Shown here in pieces: positions 1-8,692 of a stretch of 64,000 bases of DNA. The notes below the pieces were generated by a model that saw nothing but the letters and a program-made list of their open reading frames with translations, was not told the DNA's origin and ran no database searches. A program made the translations under genes and the position numbers. The DNA is from Paucibacter sp963740455 (GTDB lineage Bacteria; Pseudomonadota; Gammaproteobacteria; Burkholderiales; Burkholderiaceae_C): NCBI GenBank assembly GCA_963740455.1, contig CAVUEF010000007.1:186001-250000 (forward strand), written 5' to 3'. Position 1 is the stretch's first letter, and every line of letters begins with the position of its first letter.

Positions 1-417
1 GCCACCAAATTCGATGCCGTCGACAAAGTCCTTCTTGTCGAACTCGAACAAGTCCACCGTCATCTGGCAGGCAATGAACTTGACCTCGGCTTCCTGGCAC
101 AGGTCACGCAGTTCTTCGAGAGAAGCCACGCCCTTCTTCTTCATCTTGGCCTTCATCATCATGGTCGCCATGGCTTCCATGCCCGGCAGCACCGACACAA
201 TGACGGGCATCGGCACCGGCATCGGCATGGCCGGGTTGGCCAGCGGACTGATGGCGATGCCGCTGAGGTCCTTGCGCAGCAGCGCCAAGCCATAGAAGGT
301 GAAGAATATCTGCACCTCCCAACCCAATGCCGCCGCCGTGGAGGCGAGAATCAGGGGCGGATACGCCATGTCAAGCGCGCCCTTGGTGGCGATGATCGCC
401 ATTTTTTTGGTTGCCAT
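1..417 (-). CDS. DsrE/DsrF-like family protein (C-terminus cut by window edge)
   Basis: The reading frame starts at the ATG whose first base is 417 and runs off the window after 139 codons. It begins MATKKMAIIATKGALDMAYP and shows the alternating hydrophobic strands and helices of the small DsrE/DsrF/DsrH-like fold. These proteins take part in sulfur relay or bind small sulfur species, usually together with TusA. A methionine-rich stretch (MPMPVPMP, then MATMMMKAKMKKKG) marks the middle, and a Cys in FIACQMTVD is a candidate sulfur-carrying residue. The tusA-like gene ends 25 bp upstream on the same strand, so the two probably form an operon. Family membership is fairly secure; the exact role is inferred. 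Confidence 0.75.
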   Translation of the reverse strand, partial: MATKKMAIIATKGALDMAYPPLILASTAAALGWEVQIFFTFYGLALLRKDLSGIAISPLANPAMPMPVPMPVIVSVLPGMEAMATMMMKAKMKKKGVASLEELRDLCQEAEVKFIACQMTVDLFEFDKKDFVDGIEFGG

Positions 418-442
418 GCGGCCTCCGGGGTGTGGGGGAAGA

Positions 443-670
443 TCAGGCCTTCTTGAGGAAGAAGACGAACTTGCTGTTCTCGGAGCCCGACTCCAGCAGC
501 GCATTGCCGGTTTGTTCGGCAAAGGCTTCCATGTCGCAGACCGAGCCCGGATCGGTGGAAACAACCTTCAGAACCTGGCCTGAGCTCATGTCGTTCAGCG
601 CCTTCTTCGTTTTCACGATGGGCAGCGGGCAGGCAAGGCCCGACGCGTCATATTCCTTGTCAAAATTCAT
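443..670 (-). CDS. tusA: TusA-family sulfurtransferase (sulfur carrier)
   Basis: This is a 75-residue protein starting MNFDKEYDASGLACPLPIVK. The ACPLP segment is the CPxP signature of TusA/SirA/YedF proteins, whose cysteine carries persulfide sulfur. The ATG at 670 is chosen over an upstream in-frame start at 703 because an AGGAGA ribosome-binding site sits about six bases before it and the protein then has the normal family length. The downstream DsrE-like gene is 25 bp away, a pairing common in sulfur-relay or thiosulfate/sulfide-handling operons. It may act in general sulfur transfer rather than in tRNA thiolation proper. The family is clear; the paralogue assignment is not. Confidence 0.82.
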   Translation of the reverse strand: MNFDKEYDASGLACPLPIVKTKKALNDMSSGQVLKVVSTDPGSVCDMEAFAEQTGNALLESGSENSKFVFFLKKA

Positions 671-777
671 GCTTGTCTCCTGATATTTTGCGACAACGCC
701 CAAAGCGTAGGCAGCCTGTGCATTAGCGTCGTTCGAGCGCCAATGTGTCTACTCCCGCAACGGGTGATGGTCAGTAG

Positions 778-787
778 CCCATATGGG
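778..787. promoter_or_regulatory. Perfect 10-bp palindrome CCCATATGGG upstream of tusA
   Basis: A self-complementary decamer lies about 108 bp before the tusA start, flanked by short GTAG direct repeats. It could be an operator for the tusA/DsrE-like pair, but one occurrence of a ten-base palindrome can also be chance. No regulator is linked to it here. Confidence 0.2.
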
Positions 788-825
788 TAGTACAGCCAAG
801 ATGCAGACTACCACCTTCGCGCAAT

Positions 826-856
826 GGAAAATGGCTCGCATAGCGAGCCATTTTCC
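826..856 (-). terminator. Perfect 14-bp stem-loop downstream of rhlE
   Basis: The arms 826-839 and 843-856 are perfectly complementary around a three-base loop. The stem has a GC core (GCGAGCC) and an A/T-rich base, so on the minus strand it ends in a T-run. It lies 30 bases past the rhlE stop and separates rhlE from the tusA pair. This fits a Rho-independent terminator. Confidence 0.7.
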
Positions 857-885
857 TGGATGCGCCTGAGCGCAAAAGAGATCAA

Positions 886-2340
886 TCAGCGGCTGTAGCC
901 ACCGGTACGCGGACGCTGGTTGCGAGGCGCAGGGGCGCCCGCTGCAGCACGCGGCGCGCGGTCTGCAAAGCTGGCACCACGGCGGCTGTCGCCACCGCTG
1001 GGTGCAAAGCGCTGCTCGCCACCGTCACGGTTGAACGTCTTGCCAAACGCAGGTTTGCCAAACGTCGGCTTCGCGCCGTAGCCTGGTTTTGCGCCATAGC
1101 CTGGCTTGGCGCCGTACGGCTTGCCGCCCGGGCGCGCCGCGCCCTCGGGACGCGCCGCAAACATGCGAGGTTCCGGCAGTTTGGGCTCCAGACCGACGAC
1201 GATGCCCACCGGAATGTTCTGCGTCGTGAACTGCTGAATGCGGCGAATCATCGACACGTCACTGCGGTCGGCCAGCGTCACCGCCAAACCATTGCGGCCG
1301 GCACGGCCGGTGCGGCCGATACGGTGCACATAGTCCTCGGCCTTCATCGGCAAACCGTAGTTGATCACGTGACTGATGGTAGGCACGTCGATGCCGCGCG
1401 CTGCCACGTCGGTCGCAACCAGCACCCGCAGTTCACCGCGACGCAAAGCCATCAAGGTGCGGTTGCGCCGACCTTGCGGCATGCCCCCGTGCAAAGGAGC
1501 GACGGAATGGCCGATTTCGTATAGACGCTCAGCCAGCCAGTCGGCATCACGCTGCGTGCTGGTGAACACCAGGGCCTGATTCAGCGAGGACTCGGCCAGG
1601 ATGTGCGCCAGCAATTGGTCCTTGTGGTCATTGCTGTCGGCCCAGTGCAGGCGTTGCTCGATGTTTTCATGCGTATCGGTGTGCGAAGACACATCGACGC
1701 GCTCCGGATTGCGAAGCAAGTCATGCGCCAGACGGCCCACGTGGCCGGCAAAGGTGGCACTGAACATCACGGTCTGGCGCTGCGTGGGCACGCGTTCGGC
1801 GATGGTGCGGATGTCGTCGATGAATCCCATGTCGAGCATGCGGTCGGCTTCGTCCAGCACCAGCATCTGCACGTTGTCGAGCACGGCCCTGCCGCTTTGC
1901 AGGTGGTCAAGCAGACGACCAGGCGTGGCAATCAGGATGTCGAGCGGGCCGCGCAACGCCTTGATCTGCAGCGGGTAAGGCACGCCACCCAGGACGGTTG
2001 CCACGCGCAAGCCCGGCACATGGCGGCCATAGACGGTGGCCGCCTTGGCCACTTGCAGAGCCAGTTCGCGCGTCGGGCACAGCACGAGCACGCGCGGGCC
2101 ATAGACCACGCCTCGTTCGCGGCGCTTGTCGTTGTCGGCACGTGACGCCAATATGCCTTGCAGTGCGGGCAGGATGAAAGCGGCCGTCTTGCCGCTGCCG
2201 GTGCTGGACGAGACCATCAGGTCCGTGCCCTTGAGCCCCAGCGGAATGGCGCGCAATTGCACCTCGGTGGCTTCGGTATAGCCGGCATCGGCCACGGCAC
2301 GGGACAGGACTTCGTTCAAACCTAGTGAATCAAAACTCAT
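886..2340 (-). CDS. rhlE: DEAD-box ATP-dependent RNA helicase, RhlE type
   Basis: This 484-residue protein has both RecA-like helicase lobes. Visible motifs in order are the Q-motif region, Walker A TGSGKT (Lys51), PTRELAL, TPGR, DEAD within VLDEADRMLDMGF, SAT, then VATDVAARGID and HRIGRTGRAG in lobe two. After about residue 385 comes a basic, low-complexity tail with GYGAKP repeats and then RGG-like content, typical of RhlE-type C-termini that bind RNA. The family unwinds RNA during ribosome maturation and RNA decay. The ATG at 2340 has a purine-rich GAAAGAAG upstream. It is monocistronic in appearance, with a strong terminator after it. The subfamily call rests on overall resemblance. Confidence 0.9.
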   Translation of the reverse strand: MSFDSLGLNEVLSRAVADAGYTEATEVQLRAIPLGLKGTDLMVSSSTGSGKTAAFILPALQGILASRADNDKRRERGVVYGPRVLVLCPTRELALQVAKAATVYGRHVPGLRVATVLGGVPYPLQIKALRGPLDILIATPGRLLDHLQSGRAVLDNVQMLVLDEADRMLDMGFIDDIRTIAERVPTQRQTVMFSATFAGHVGRLAHDLLRNPERVDVSSHTDTHENIEQRLHWADSNDHKDQLLAHILAESSLNQALVFTSTQRDADWLAERLYEIGHSVAPLHGGMPQGRRNRTLMALRRGELRVLVATDVAARGIDVPTISHVINYGLPMKAEDYVHRIGRTGRAGRNGLAVTLADRSDVSMIRRIQQFTTQNIPVGIVVGLEPKLPEPRMFAARPEGAARPGGKPYGAKPGYGAKPGYGAKPTFGKPAFGKTFNRDGGEQRFAPSGGDSRRGASFADRAPRAAAGAPAPRNQRPRTGGYSR

Positions 2341-2735
2341 GATCTTCTTTCAGGATGCAATACCCCACGGCGCCTCAGAAAAGGCACAACAAAAGGCACA
2401 GGCCAGCCCAAACGGGATGGTCTCAGGACAAGTCGCTGGGAGAAAGCTCGCGTCGCACACCAGAGAGGTGCGGCGCCGGGGGAACAGTCAAAGCGACGGC
2501 ATCGCCGCCGACCGAACCCAGGGGGTATTCGAGACTGCCCGTTGGCTACAAACAGTCGGGGTGACTGCTTGCGTGGATGCATTCGATGGGAATGTCCACT
2601 TGCCTTGGCTGCCTGAAAGAGGTCAGAGGGGATGTACGAACGGCACACAAATCACGCCGAGCTCGCATTCTACACCGATTCGGGTTTTCGCCTATATCGC
2701 GAAGTCATTTGGCAGTGTCTTGCGCGCGCACTGCC
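2341..2735. other. 395-bp gap between orn and rhlE with no recognisable gene
   Basis: Open frames here, such as a minus-strand one from 2648, have composition unlike a protein and no convincing ribosome-binding site. The stretch must hold the rhlE promoter and leader. At the orn side there is a 7-bp inverted repeat (2711-2717 with 2729-2735), GGCAGTG/CACTGCC, directly after the orn stop; it may end orn transcription. I see nothing else. Confidence 0.4.
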
Positions 2736-3299
2736 TTACAAGCTCAGCAGATGCTCGCGGTAATAAATCAATTCGTCTATCGATTCATGAATGTCGGCGA
2801 GCGCCGTGTGTGCCTGAGCCTTCTTGAATCCGTCGAGAATGCCCGGCTTCCAGCGCCGCGCCAGTTCTTTCAGCGTGCTCACATCGAGGTTGCGATAGTG
2901 GAAAAAGCTTTCCAGCTTGGGCATGTAATTGGCCAGGAAGCGGCGGTCCTGGCAGATGCTGTTGCCGCACATCGGCGACTTGCCAGCCGGAACATAGGCT
3001 TTCAGAAAGGCAATCAGGTCCGCGGTGGCCTGGTCTTCAGTCACCGTCGACGCCTTGACGCGGTCGATCAGGCCGCTCTTGCCATGCGTGCCCTTGTTCC
3101 AGTTGTCCATCTTGCCCAGCGTCTCATCGCTTTGGTGGATCGCGAATACGGGGCCCTCGATACGCATTGTGATCTGCGCATCGGTGACGACCACGGCGAC
3201 TTCGATGATGCGATCGGTGTCGGGATAGAGGCCTGTCATCTCCAAATCTATCCAGACCAGGTTGTTCTCGTTGGACGCGAGGGCGGCAAATTCGCTCAT
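2736..3299 (-). CDS. orn: Oligoribonuclease (DEDDh 3'-5' exoribonuclease)
   Basis: This 187-residue protein matches the usual Orn length. The DEDDh motifs are visible: WIDLEMTGL (Asp18, Glu20) for Exo I, ICQDRRF for Exo II and HTALADI for Exo III. The enzyme degrades two- to five-nucleotide RNA fragments, including pGpG from cyclic-di-GMP turnover, and finishes mRNA decay in the cytoplasm. The neighbour on the other strand is the M48 protease, so the 3300-3355 interval is a shared divergent promoter region. The identification is secure. Confidence 0.95.
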   Translation of the reverse strand: MSEFAALASNENNLVWIDLEMTGLYPDTDRIIEVAVVVTDAQITMRIEGPVFAIHQSDETLGKMDNWNKGTHGKSGLIDRVKASTVTEDQATADLIAFLKAYVPAGKSPMCGNSICQDRRFLANYMPKLESFFHYRNLDVSTLKELARRWKPGILDGFKKAQAHTALADIHESIDELIYYREHLLSL

Positions 3300-3355
3300 G
3301 GGGTTTCCTTTGGATCGGTTCGATCAGGATTGTCGCAGCCCTACACTTGACCCCC

Positions 3356-4642
3356 ATGCTGCTATCGATATTCCCCCCTGTTGACGCCCTCACGCTGACG
3401 ACGCTGTTCGTGGCCGCGCTGGTGGTCTCGTTGCTGATCAAGTTCTGGCTCGCCACGCGTCAGATGCGTTTTGTCATCCGACACCGAGACGCGGTGCCCG
3501 CCGCCTTCGCTGGCACGGTGCCCCTGCAAGCGCACCAGCGGGCCGCCGACTACACGGTGGCAAAAGGCCTTTACGGCCTGCTGAGCACCGCCGTCGCAGC
3601 CGCCGTGTTGTTGGGCTGGACCTTGCTGGGCGGTCTGGACGCGCTCAACCAGATCGTGCGCGATGCGGTGCAGCCTGCCATGGGCAATATGGCTTATCAG
3701 TTGGCGCTGTTGCTCGCCTTCAGCCTGATTGGCGCAGTGCTGGATCTGCCCTGGGACTTGTACAACACCTTCCGCATCGAACAGCGTTTTGGATTCAATC
3801 ACACGACCTGGAAGCTCTATGTCAGCGATGCCTTGAAAGGCCTGCTGGTGGGCGCGCTAATCGGCCTGCCCATCGCTGCGCTGATGCTGTGGCTGATGGG
3901 CGCCGCAGGCAGCCTGTGGTGGTTGTGGGCCTGGGGCGCATGGATGGCGTTCAACCTCGGCATTCTGGTGCTGTACCCGACCGTGATTGCACCGCTGTTC
4001 AACAAGTTCGAGCCGCTTGCCGACGAGGAACTCAAGCTCAGAGTGCAGGCCCTGATGACACGCTGCGGCTTTGCCGCCAAGGGTCTGTTTGTCATGGATG
4101 GCAGCCGCCGCTCGGCGCACGGCAATGCCTATTTCACCGGGCTGGGTCCGGCCAAGCGTGTGGTGTTTTTTGACACCTTGCTGGAGCGTCTCAACGCGAG
4201 CGAGGTGGAGGCCGTGCTGGCCCATGAACTGGGTCACTTCAAGTACCGCCATGTGCTCAAGCGCATGGCCGCGCTTTTCGCGTTGAGCCTGGTGGCGTTT
4301 GCGCTGCTGGGATGGCTGTCGCAACAGGCGGGCTTCTTTGCCGGTCTGGGCGTGCCGCCGAATATGGGCGCGCCCAACAATGCCTTGGCCTTGCTGCTGT
4401 TCCTGATGGCGGTGCCGGTGTTCGGATTTTTCTTCACGCCGCTCAATGCCATGCTCTCGCGACGCCATGAATTTGAGGCCGATGCCTACGCTTGCGCGAA
4501 GACCAGCGGTCAGAATCTGGCCAGCGCCTTGCTCAAGCTCCATGAGGACAACGCCGGGACCTTGACACCCGACCCCTGGTACGCGCGCTTTTACTACTCG
4601 CACCCTCCTGCCAGCGAACGCCTGGCGGCACTCAAGACATGA
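3356..4642 (+). CDS. M48-family membrane zinc metalloprotease (Ste24/CAAX protease 1-like)
   Basis: This 428-residue polytopic membrane protein carries the zinc-protease signature HELGH (in AHELGHFKYRH) and a downstream EADAYA that supplies the third zinc ligand. Several long hydrophobic segments precede and follow the active site, as in Ste24-type proteases. The ATG at 3356 is preferred to a TTG nine bases upstream because it gives a natural N-terminus. rsgA begins only 8 bp after the stop, so the two are probably co-transcribed. Bacterial members are thought to act in envelope protein quality control; the substrate is unknown. Confidence 0.87.
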   Translation: MLLSIFPPVDALTLTTLFVAALVVSLLIKFWLATRQMRFVIRHRDAVPAAFAGTVPLQAHQRAADYTVAKGLYGLLSTAVAAAVLLGWTLLGGLDALNQIVRDAVQPAMGNMAYQLALLLAFSLIGAVLDLPWDLYNTFRIEQRFGFNHTTWKLYVSDALKGLLVGALIGLPIAALMLWLMGAAGSLWWLWAWGAWMAFNLGILVLYPTVIAPLFNKFEPLADEELKLRVQALMTRCGFAAKGLFVMDGSRRSAHGNAYFTGLGPAKRVVFFDTLLERLNASEVEAVLAHELGHFKYRHVLKRMAALFALSLVAFALLGWLSQQAGFFAGLGVPPNMGAPNNALALLLFLMAVPVFGFFFTPLNAMLSRRHEFEADAYACAKTSGQNLASALLKLHEDNAGTLTPDPWYARFYYSHPPASERLAALKT

Positions 4643-4650
4643 GCGATTGA

Positions 4651-5559
4651 ATGAGCCGATTCGATGCGCTTGATCTGGGCCTGGTGGTGGTTGGCCACGG
4701 TCGCCATTATCTGGTGGAGACCCCCGAAGGGCGGCGCCTGGTTTGTCATCCGCGCGGCAAGAAGAGCGATTGCGTGGTCGGTGACCGCGTGCGTTGGGCG
4801 CCCAGCGGCGCCGACGAGGGCGTGATCGAGCATGTCGAGCCGCGCCGCAATCTGCTGTTCAGACAGGATGAGTGGAAGGTCAAGAGCTTTGCCGCCAATC
4901 TGGACCAATTGCTGATTCTCGTGGCGGTGGAACCGGTGTTCAGCGAGTCGCAACTGGCGCGTTCGCTGATCGCTGCCGAGAGTGCCGGCATCAGCGCCAC
5001 GATCGCGCTCAACAAGATCGATCTGCCGGGCGCGGACGCGGCGCGGCTGCGCCTGGCACCTTACTGCGCGATGGGCCAGGAGGTGGTCGAGGTCGCCTTC
5101 AAGGCCGACCCGGCCGGCGCCGCGACCCTGCTGCGGCCCTGGCTGGAAGGCAAATCCACCTTGGTGCTGGGCCCCAGCGGCACCGGCAAGTCAACCCTGA
5201 TCAATCTGCTGGTGCCCGGCGCGCGAGCCCAAGTGGGCGAGATCTCGCAGGCACTGAATTCGGGCCGCCACACCACCACCACGACCCAGTGGTACTGGCT
5301 CGATGAGGCACGCCAGACCGCCCTGCTGGACTCGCCCGGCTTTCAGGAATTCGGCCTGCGCCAGATCGAACCGATGCAGCTGCCGGGTCTGATGCCCGAC
5401 CTGCGTGCCCACGCTTCTGGTTGCAAGTTCTACAACTGCACTCACCAGCATGAGCCGGGCTGCGGTGTGCGTGCCGCGCTGGAGCGCGGAGACATCGATG
5501 CTTCGCGCTATCGCATCTATGGAGAGATCTTGCAGGAGCTGAGCAGCAAGCGTTGGTAA
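4651..5559 (+). CDS. rsgA: Ribosome small-subunit-dependent GTPase A
   Basis: This 302-residue circularly permuted GTPase matures the 30S subunit. The permuted order is visible: NKID (G4) comes first, followed by the P-loop GPSGTGKST, a threonine-rich switch (HTTTTTQ) and DSPGFQEF (G3). The C-terminal zinc finger is seen as CKFYNCTHQHEPGC. An N-terminal OB-like region precedes the GTPase. It lies 8 bp behind the M48 protease gene, likely in one transcript, and converges with the CobD/CbiB-like gene 31 bp later. The identification is secure. Confidence 0.95.
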   Translation: MSRFDALDLGLVVVGHGRHYLVETPEGRRLVCHPRGKKSDCVVGDRVRWAPSGADEGVIEHVEPRRNLLFRQDEWKVKSFAANLDQLLILVAVEPVFSESQLARSLIAAESAGISATIALNKIDLPGADAARLRLAPYCAMGQEVVEVAFKADPAGAATLLRPWLEGKSTLVLGPSGTGKSTLINLLVPGARAQVGEISQALNSGRHTTTTTQWYWLDEARQTALLDSPGFQEFGLRQIEPMQLPGLMPDLRAHASGCKFYNCTHQHEPGCGVRAALERGDIDASRYRIYGEILQELSSKRW

Positions 5560-5590
5560 ACCGCTGCGCTCGAGCTTCAGGCGTCTGGGT

Positions 5591-6574
5591 TCAGCCTATC
5601 AGGTTGGCCAGCGTCAACAATGCCAGCAAGAGCATCCACAACACCACCGAACGCCACACCAGGCCGACCACGCTCTGCAAGTGGCCCACCTGGGCCTCCT
5701 GACCCGGTGTCGAGCCATCGGCGTCGATCGTGTCGGTGCCCGCAGCAAAAGTCTTGGAGCGGTCCGGCGTCACGCCAGGTGCTGCGCTGCCGCCGAGTTG
5801 CACGCCCAGAGCACCAGCGGCCGAGGCAAGGATGATGCCTTCGTTGGCGTGGCGCCAAAGGCCCGCATCACGCCGCCAGCCGTTCACCGCCTCTTCAAAA
5901 TTGCCGACGATGGCAAAGCCGGCTGCCGTCAGGCGTGCCGGCACATGGTCTATCCAGCCAAAGATACGCTGTGACACCTGCATCAGGCGCAGGTTGGTTG
6001 GTGCGTCGGTGGCGCGGCTCTTGAAAGCCCAGTAGCGGCTCGCAAATTCAGCCATGCGGTAAAGCACCGCGCCTGCTGGTCCCAGCCCCAAAGTGGACAA
6101 CACGATGAACCAGAAAAACACGCCAAACACGTGACGGTGGGCGGCCAGCAGCGAATGTTCGATCACATGGCGCACCAGCTCCGTACGCGGCAACTCGCTC
6201 GCGTCGAGATGACGCCACTCGGCCAACATGCGGCGCGCCTCGGGCTCGTCACCACGCTCGAGCGCATCGCGAATGTCCGTGTAGTAATGACTGAACTGGC
6301 GAAACCCCAAGGTGAAATACAGCATCAGCACGTCAAAGGCCAAGGCCAGCAGCGAGCTGAAATGAGCGATGACCAAGTGCAGTCCCCCAGTCAGCAACGC
6401 GGGGCCTAGCACCGTGATGCACCACACGACGCTGGCGTGGTGTTCCCGTCCGGCATCGAAGTTGCGTCCGGTCCAGCGCACCCAGGCAATCACGGACTCA
6501 TGTACCCGATTGCCGTGAGGCAGGGGCTTCAGCTGCTCGAACAGGAGTGCAAACAAGACGGCGAAGAAGTTCAT
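5591..6574 (-). CDS. CobD/CbiB-family membrane protein
   Basis: This 327-residue protein has several hydrophobic segments and an N-terminus MNFFAVLFALLFEQLKPL. True CobD/CbiB performs the adenosylcobinamide-phosphate step of B12 synthesis in the membrane. No other cobalamin gene lies nearby, and Burkholderiales genomes commonly carry a stand-alone member of unclear role, so B12 synthesis should not be assumed. The ATG at 6574 is used; an in-frame TTG 162 bases upstream would add an unnatural cysteine-rich N-terminus and overlap the Nudix gene. The Nudix gene ends 28 bp upstream on the same strand. Confidence 0.75.
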   Translation of the reverse strand: MNFFAVLFALLFEQLKPLPHGNRVHESVIAWVRWTGRNFDAGREHHASVVWCITVLGPALLTGGLHLVIAHFSSLLALAFDVLMLYFTLGFRQFSHYYTDIRDALERGDEPEARRMLAEWRHLDASELPRTELVRHVIEHSLLAAHRHVFGVFFWFIVLSTLGLGPAGAVLYRMAEFASRYWAFKSRATDAPTNLRLMQVSQRIFGWIDHVPARLTAAGFAIVGNFEEAVNGWRRDAGLWRHANEGIILASAAGALGVQLGGSAAPGVTPDRSKTFAAGTDTIDADGSTPGQEAQVGHLQSVVGLVWRSVVLWMLLLALLTLANLIG

Positions 6575-6602
6575 GGCGGACGATGATAGCGGGCAGACGC
6601 GA

Positions 6603-7295
6603 CTACTCTGCGAGAAAGCTGTACAAGTTGCGCAGCATCGCTGCCGTTGCGCCCCAAATGAAATAGTCTCGCTGCGTGCCCGCCGCGTCCGGCCCCCGCC
6701 ATGGCATCGAGAGGAACTGGCGCATACGGCCTTCAAATTCGGTCTGATGGCGACAGTGGTAGGCCGGCGTCATCAAGTATTTCAGTGGCACCTCGAATGC
6801 CTCGGCAACCTCGAACGCGTCCAGTGCCAGCGTGAATCCAGGGGTCACGAGACCCACCACCGGCGTGACCTGAAAAGCGGTCACCGTTGTATAGATGGGC
6901 AAGCAGCCAATCACCTCGATATGCTGACGTGTCAGCCCCACTTCCTCTTCAGTTTCGCGCAGCGCAGTGGCAATCACATCGTCGTCGTGAATCTCCACGC
7001 GCCCGCCAGGAAAACTGATCTGGCCGGCATGGTCGCGCAAATGCTCGGTGCGTCTGGTCAGCAAGACACTGGGCCCGTGCTCCCTCTGCACCACCGGGAT
7101 GAGTACCGAGGCATGTGCCGGGGCGCGACCGCTCAAACGCCCGTCGCCCGCAATTTCGGGCTGCCAAACCAGGTTTTCACCGAATCGCTTGCGAAGAAAC
7201 TCCGGCGTGAGTCGCTCGGCAGGGAGCGCCGGCAGGTGAGCATCCGTGCTGACCACGGGCACCCGTTGAGGATCGAGAATCGGAGTGAACGCCAT
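6603..7295 (-). CDS. Nudix hydrolase, CoA pyrophosphatase-like
   Basis: This 230-residue protein carries a complete Nudix box: GGRVEIHDDDVIATALRE continuing into TEEEVGL, with the catalytic REtEEEvG core. The preceding SFPGG and the overall length resemble the NudL/COG0494 CoA-pyrophosphatase group, which hydrolyses coenzyme A or related dinucleotides. The ATG at 7295 is the only sensible start. It sits between the rplS terminator and the CobD/CbiB-like gene and probably has its own promoter. Substrate specificity is inferred. Confidence 0.85.
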   Translation of the reverse strand: MAFTPILDPQRVPVVSTDAHLPALPAERLTPEFLRKRFGENLVWQPEIAGDGRLSGRAPAHASVLIPVVQREHGPSVLLTRRTEHLRDHAGQISFPGGRVEIHDDDVIATALRETEEEVGLTRQHIEVIGCLPIYTTVTAFQVTPVVGLVTPGFTLALDAFEVAEAFEVPLKYLMTPAYHCRHQTEFEGRMRQFLSMPWRGPDAAGTQRDYFIWGATAAMLRNLYSFLAE

Positions 7296-7320
7296 CGACG
7301 CAGCTTAGTGCAGAAACAGC

Positions 7321-7342
7321 AAAGCCGCCCTGGGGCGGCTTT
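7321..7342 (-). terminator. Stem-loop terminator after rplS
   Basis: Perfect 9-bp arms (7321-7329 and 7334-7342, AAAGCCGCC/GGCGGCTTT) surround a four-base loop. The arms end in T residues on either strand. It lies 55 bases past the rplS stop and would end the rpsP-rimM-trmD-rplS transcript. Confidence 0.75.
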
Positions 7343-7396
7343 GTTTGAGCTGTATCAGAAGGTGTCATGCGCACCCACGGACAGCGCTGCGCTTGA

Positions 7397-7750
7397 TCAG
7401 GAGAGCTTCTCTTTGATGCGCGCCGACTTGCCAGAGCGCTCGCGCAAATAGTACAACTTGGCACGACGCACATCGCCGCGACGCTTCACTTCAATTGTCG
7501 CGATCAAGGGGCTGTACAGCTGAAACGTACGCTCCACGCCTTCGCCGCTCGAAATCTTGCGCACGATGAAGCTGGAGTTCAAGCCGCGGTTGCGCTTGGC
7601 AATCACCACGCCTTCATAGGCCTGGAGCCGCTTGCGCGTGCCTTCGACCACGTTCACGCTGACAATCACTGTGTCGCCAGGGGCGAACACCGGGATGGTC
7701 TTGTTCAGACGAGCAATTTCTTCTTGCTCAAGGGTTTGGATCAAGTCCAC
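7397..7750 (-). CDS. rplS: 50S ribosomal protein L19
   Basis: This 117-residue protein matches L19 in length and content, with FAPGDTVIVSVNVVEG and RKLYYLRERSGKSARIKE-like segments near the ends. It bridges the 30S/50S interface. The start is a GTG at 7750 preceded by AAGGAG about seven bases away; no ATG fits. It is the last gene of the rpsP-rimM-trmD-rplS operon, 124 bp after trmD, and is followed by a clear terminator. Confidence 0.96.
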   Translation of the reverse strand: MDLIQTLEQEEIARLNKTIPVFAPGDTVIVSVNVVEGTRKRLQAYEGVVIAKRNRGLNSSFIVRKISSGEGVERTFQLYSPLIATIEVKRRGDVRRAKLYYLRERSGKSARIKEKLS

Positions 7751-7874
7751 AAAAGTCTCCTTGTGATCATGGAAGCGCTAAATTTTTCTAGGGATGAGGA
7801 TCATCCCAGCCAACCAGAGGATCGGAAAGCTTTTGATTATAGCCGAGCTTTGCTGTCCACGAGCTGCGCGCCGG

Positions 7875-8660
7875 TCAGGCCTTGAAGCGTGGTTCGCTGC
7901 CGGCCCAGCTCAGTCCGGCCAGATATTGCTCATCGAGCGGGTTCAGCTTGCCCGCCGCACGCGCCACCGCAATCAGATCGGGTCGGCGACGCGCCGTAAG
8001 TTCCAGCGAACGTTCGCGCCTCCAGCGGGCAATCTGTGCGTGGTGCCCCGACAGCAGCTCCGCGGGCACCCCGAATTCGCCTTCTAGCGTGGCCAGCCTT
8101 TCGGGCCGGCTGTAGTGCGGACAATCCAGCAGGCCGTCAGAAAAACTGTCTTGCTGATGCGACTGGGCGTCGTTCAGCACGCCCTCCTGCAATCTCGCTA
8201 CCGCGTCCAGCAGAGCCAGGGCCGGCAGTTCACCACCGGAAAGCACAAAGTCACCCAGGCTCAATTCCATGCTGACATGGCGATCGATGACGCGCTGGTC
8301 GATGCCCTCGTAACGGCCACAGAGCAGAACCGCCCCGGTGCCGGCGGCCAAACCTTCAACCAGTGCCTGATCCATGCGCCGGCCCGTGGGCGAGAAATGG
8401 ATCAATGGCACGGGCTGAGGCTCGGCGCGCTGCTCTCGCACGGCCTTCAGCGCACGCTCGATCGGCTCGGCCAACATCACCATGCCAGGCCCGCCCCCGT
8501 AAGGACGGTCGTCGACGCGGCGATAGTTGTCGTCGGCGAAATCGCGCAGTTGCCAGAGTCGCACATCAACTTGACCGCTCGCAAATGCGCGCCGCGTCAC
8601 GCCTTGGCTCAGGTGCGGGCCAAACAGCTCTGGAAACAGTGTGATGACGTCAAAGCGCAT
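7875..8660 (-). CDS. trmD: tRNA (guanine37-N1)-methyltransferase
   Basis: This 261-residue SPOUT-class enzyme methylates G37 of tRNAs and so prevents +1 frameshifting. The trefoil-knot SAM site is visible in LLCGRYEGIDQRVID and SLGDFVLSGGELPAL. The N-terminus MRFDVITLFPELF is typical, and GGPGMVM is present. It is the third gene of the conserved ribosomal operon, between rimM and rplS. The identification is secure. Confidence 0.97.
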   Translation of the reverse strand: MRFDVITLFPELFGPHLSQGVTRRAFASGQVDVRLWQLRDFADDNYRRVDDRPYGGGPGMVMLAEPIERALKAVREQRAEPQPVPLIHFSPTGRRMDQALVEGLAAGTGAVLLCGRYEGIDQRVIDRHVSMELSLGDFVLSGGELPALALLDAVARLQEGVLNDAQSHQQDSFSDGLLDCPHYSRPERLATLEGEFGVPAELLSGHHAQIARWRRERSLELTARRRPDLIAVARAAGKLNPLDEQYLAGLSWAGSEPRFKA

Positions 8661-8692
8661 GGCGATTGGGCAGGGCAGGTGCCACGGCGCGG

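Noticed and set aside
2337..2648. A 103-residue minus-strand frame upstream of rhlE
   Set aside because: Arg/Pro-rich, overlaps the rhlE start, and lacks a ribosome-binding site.
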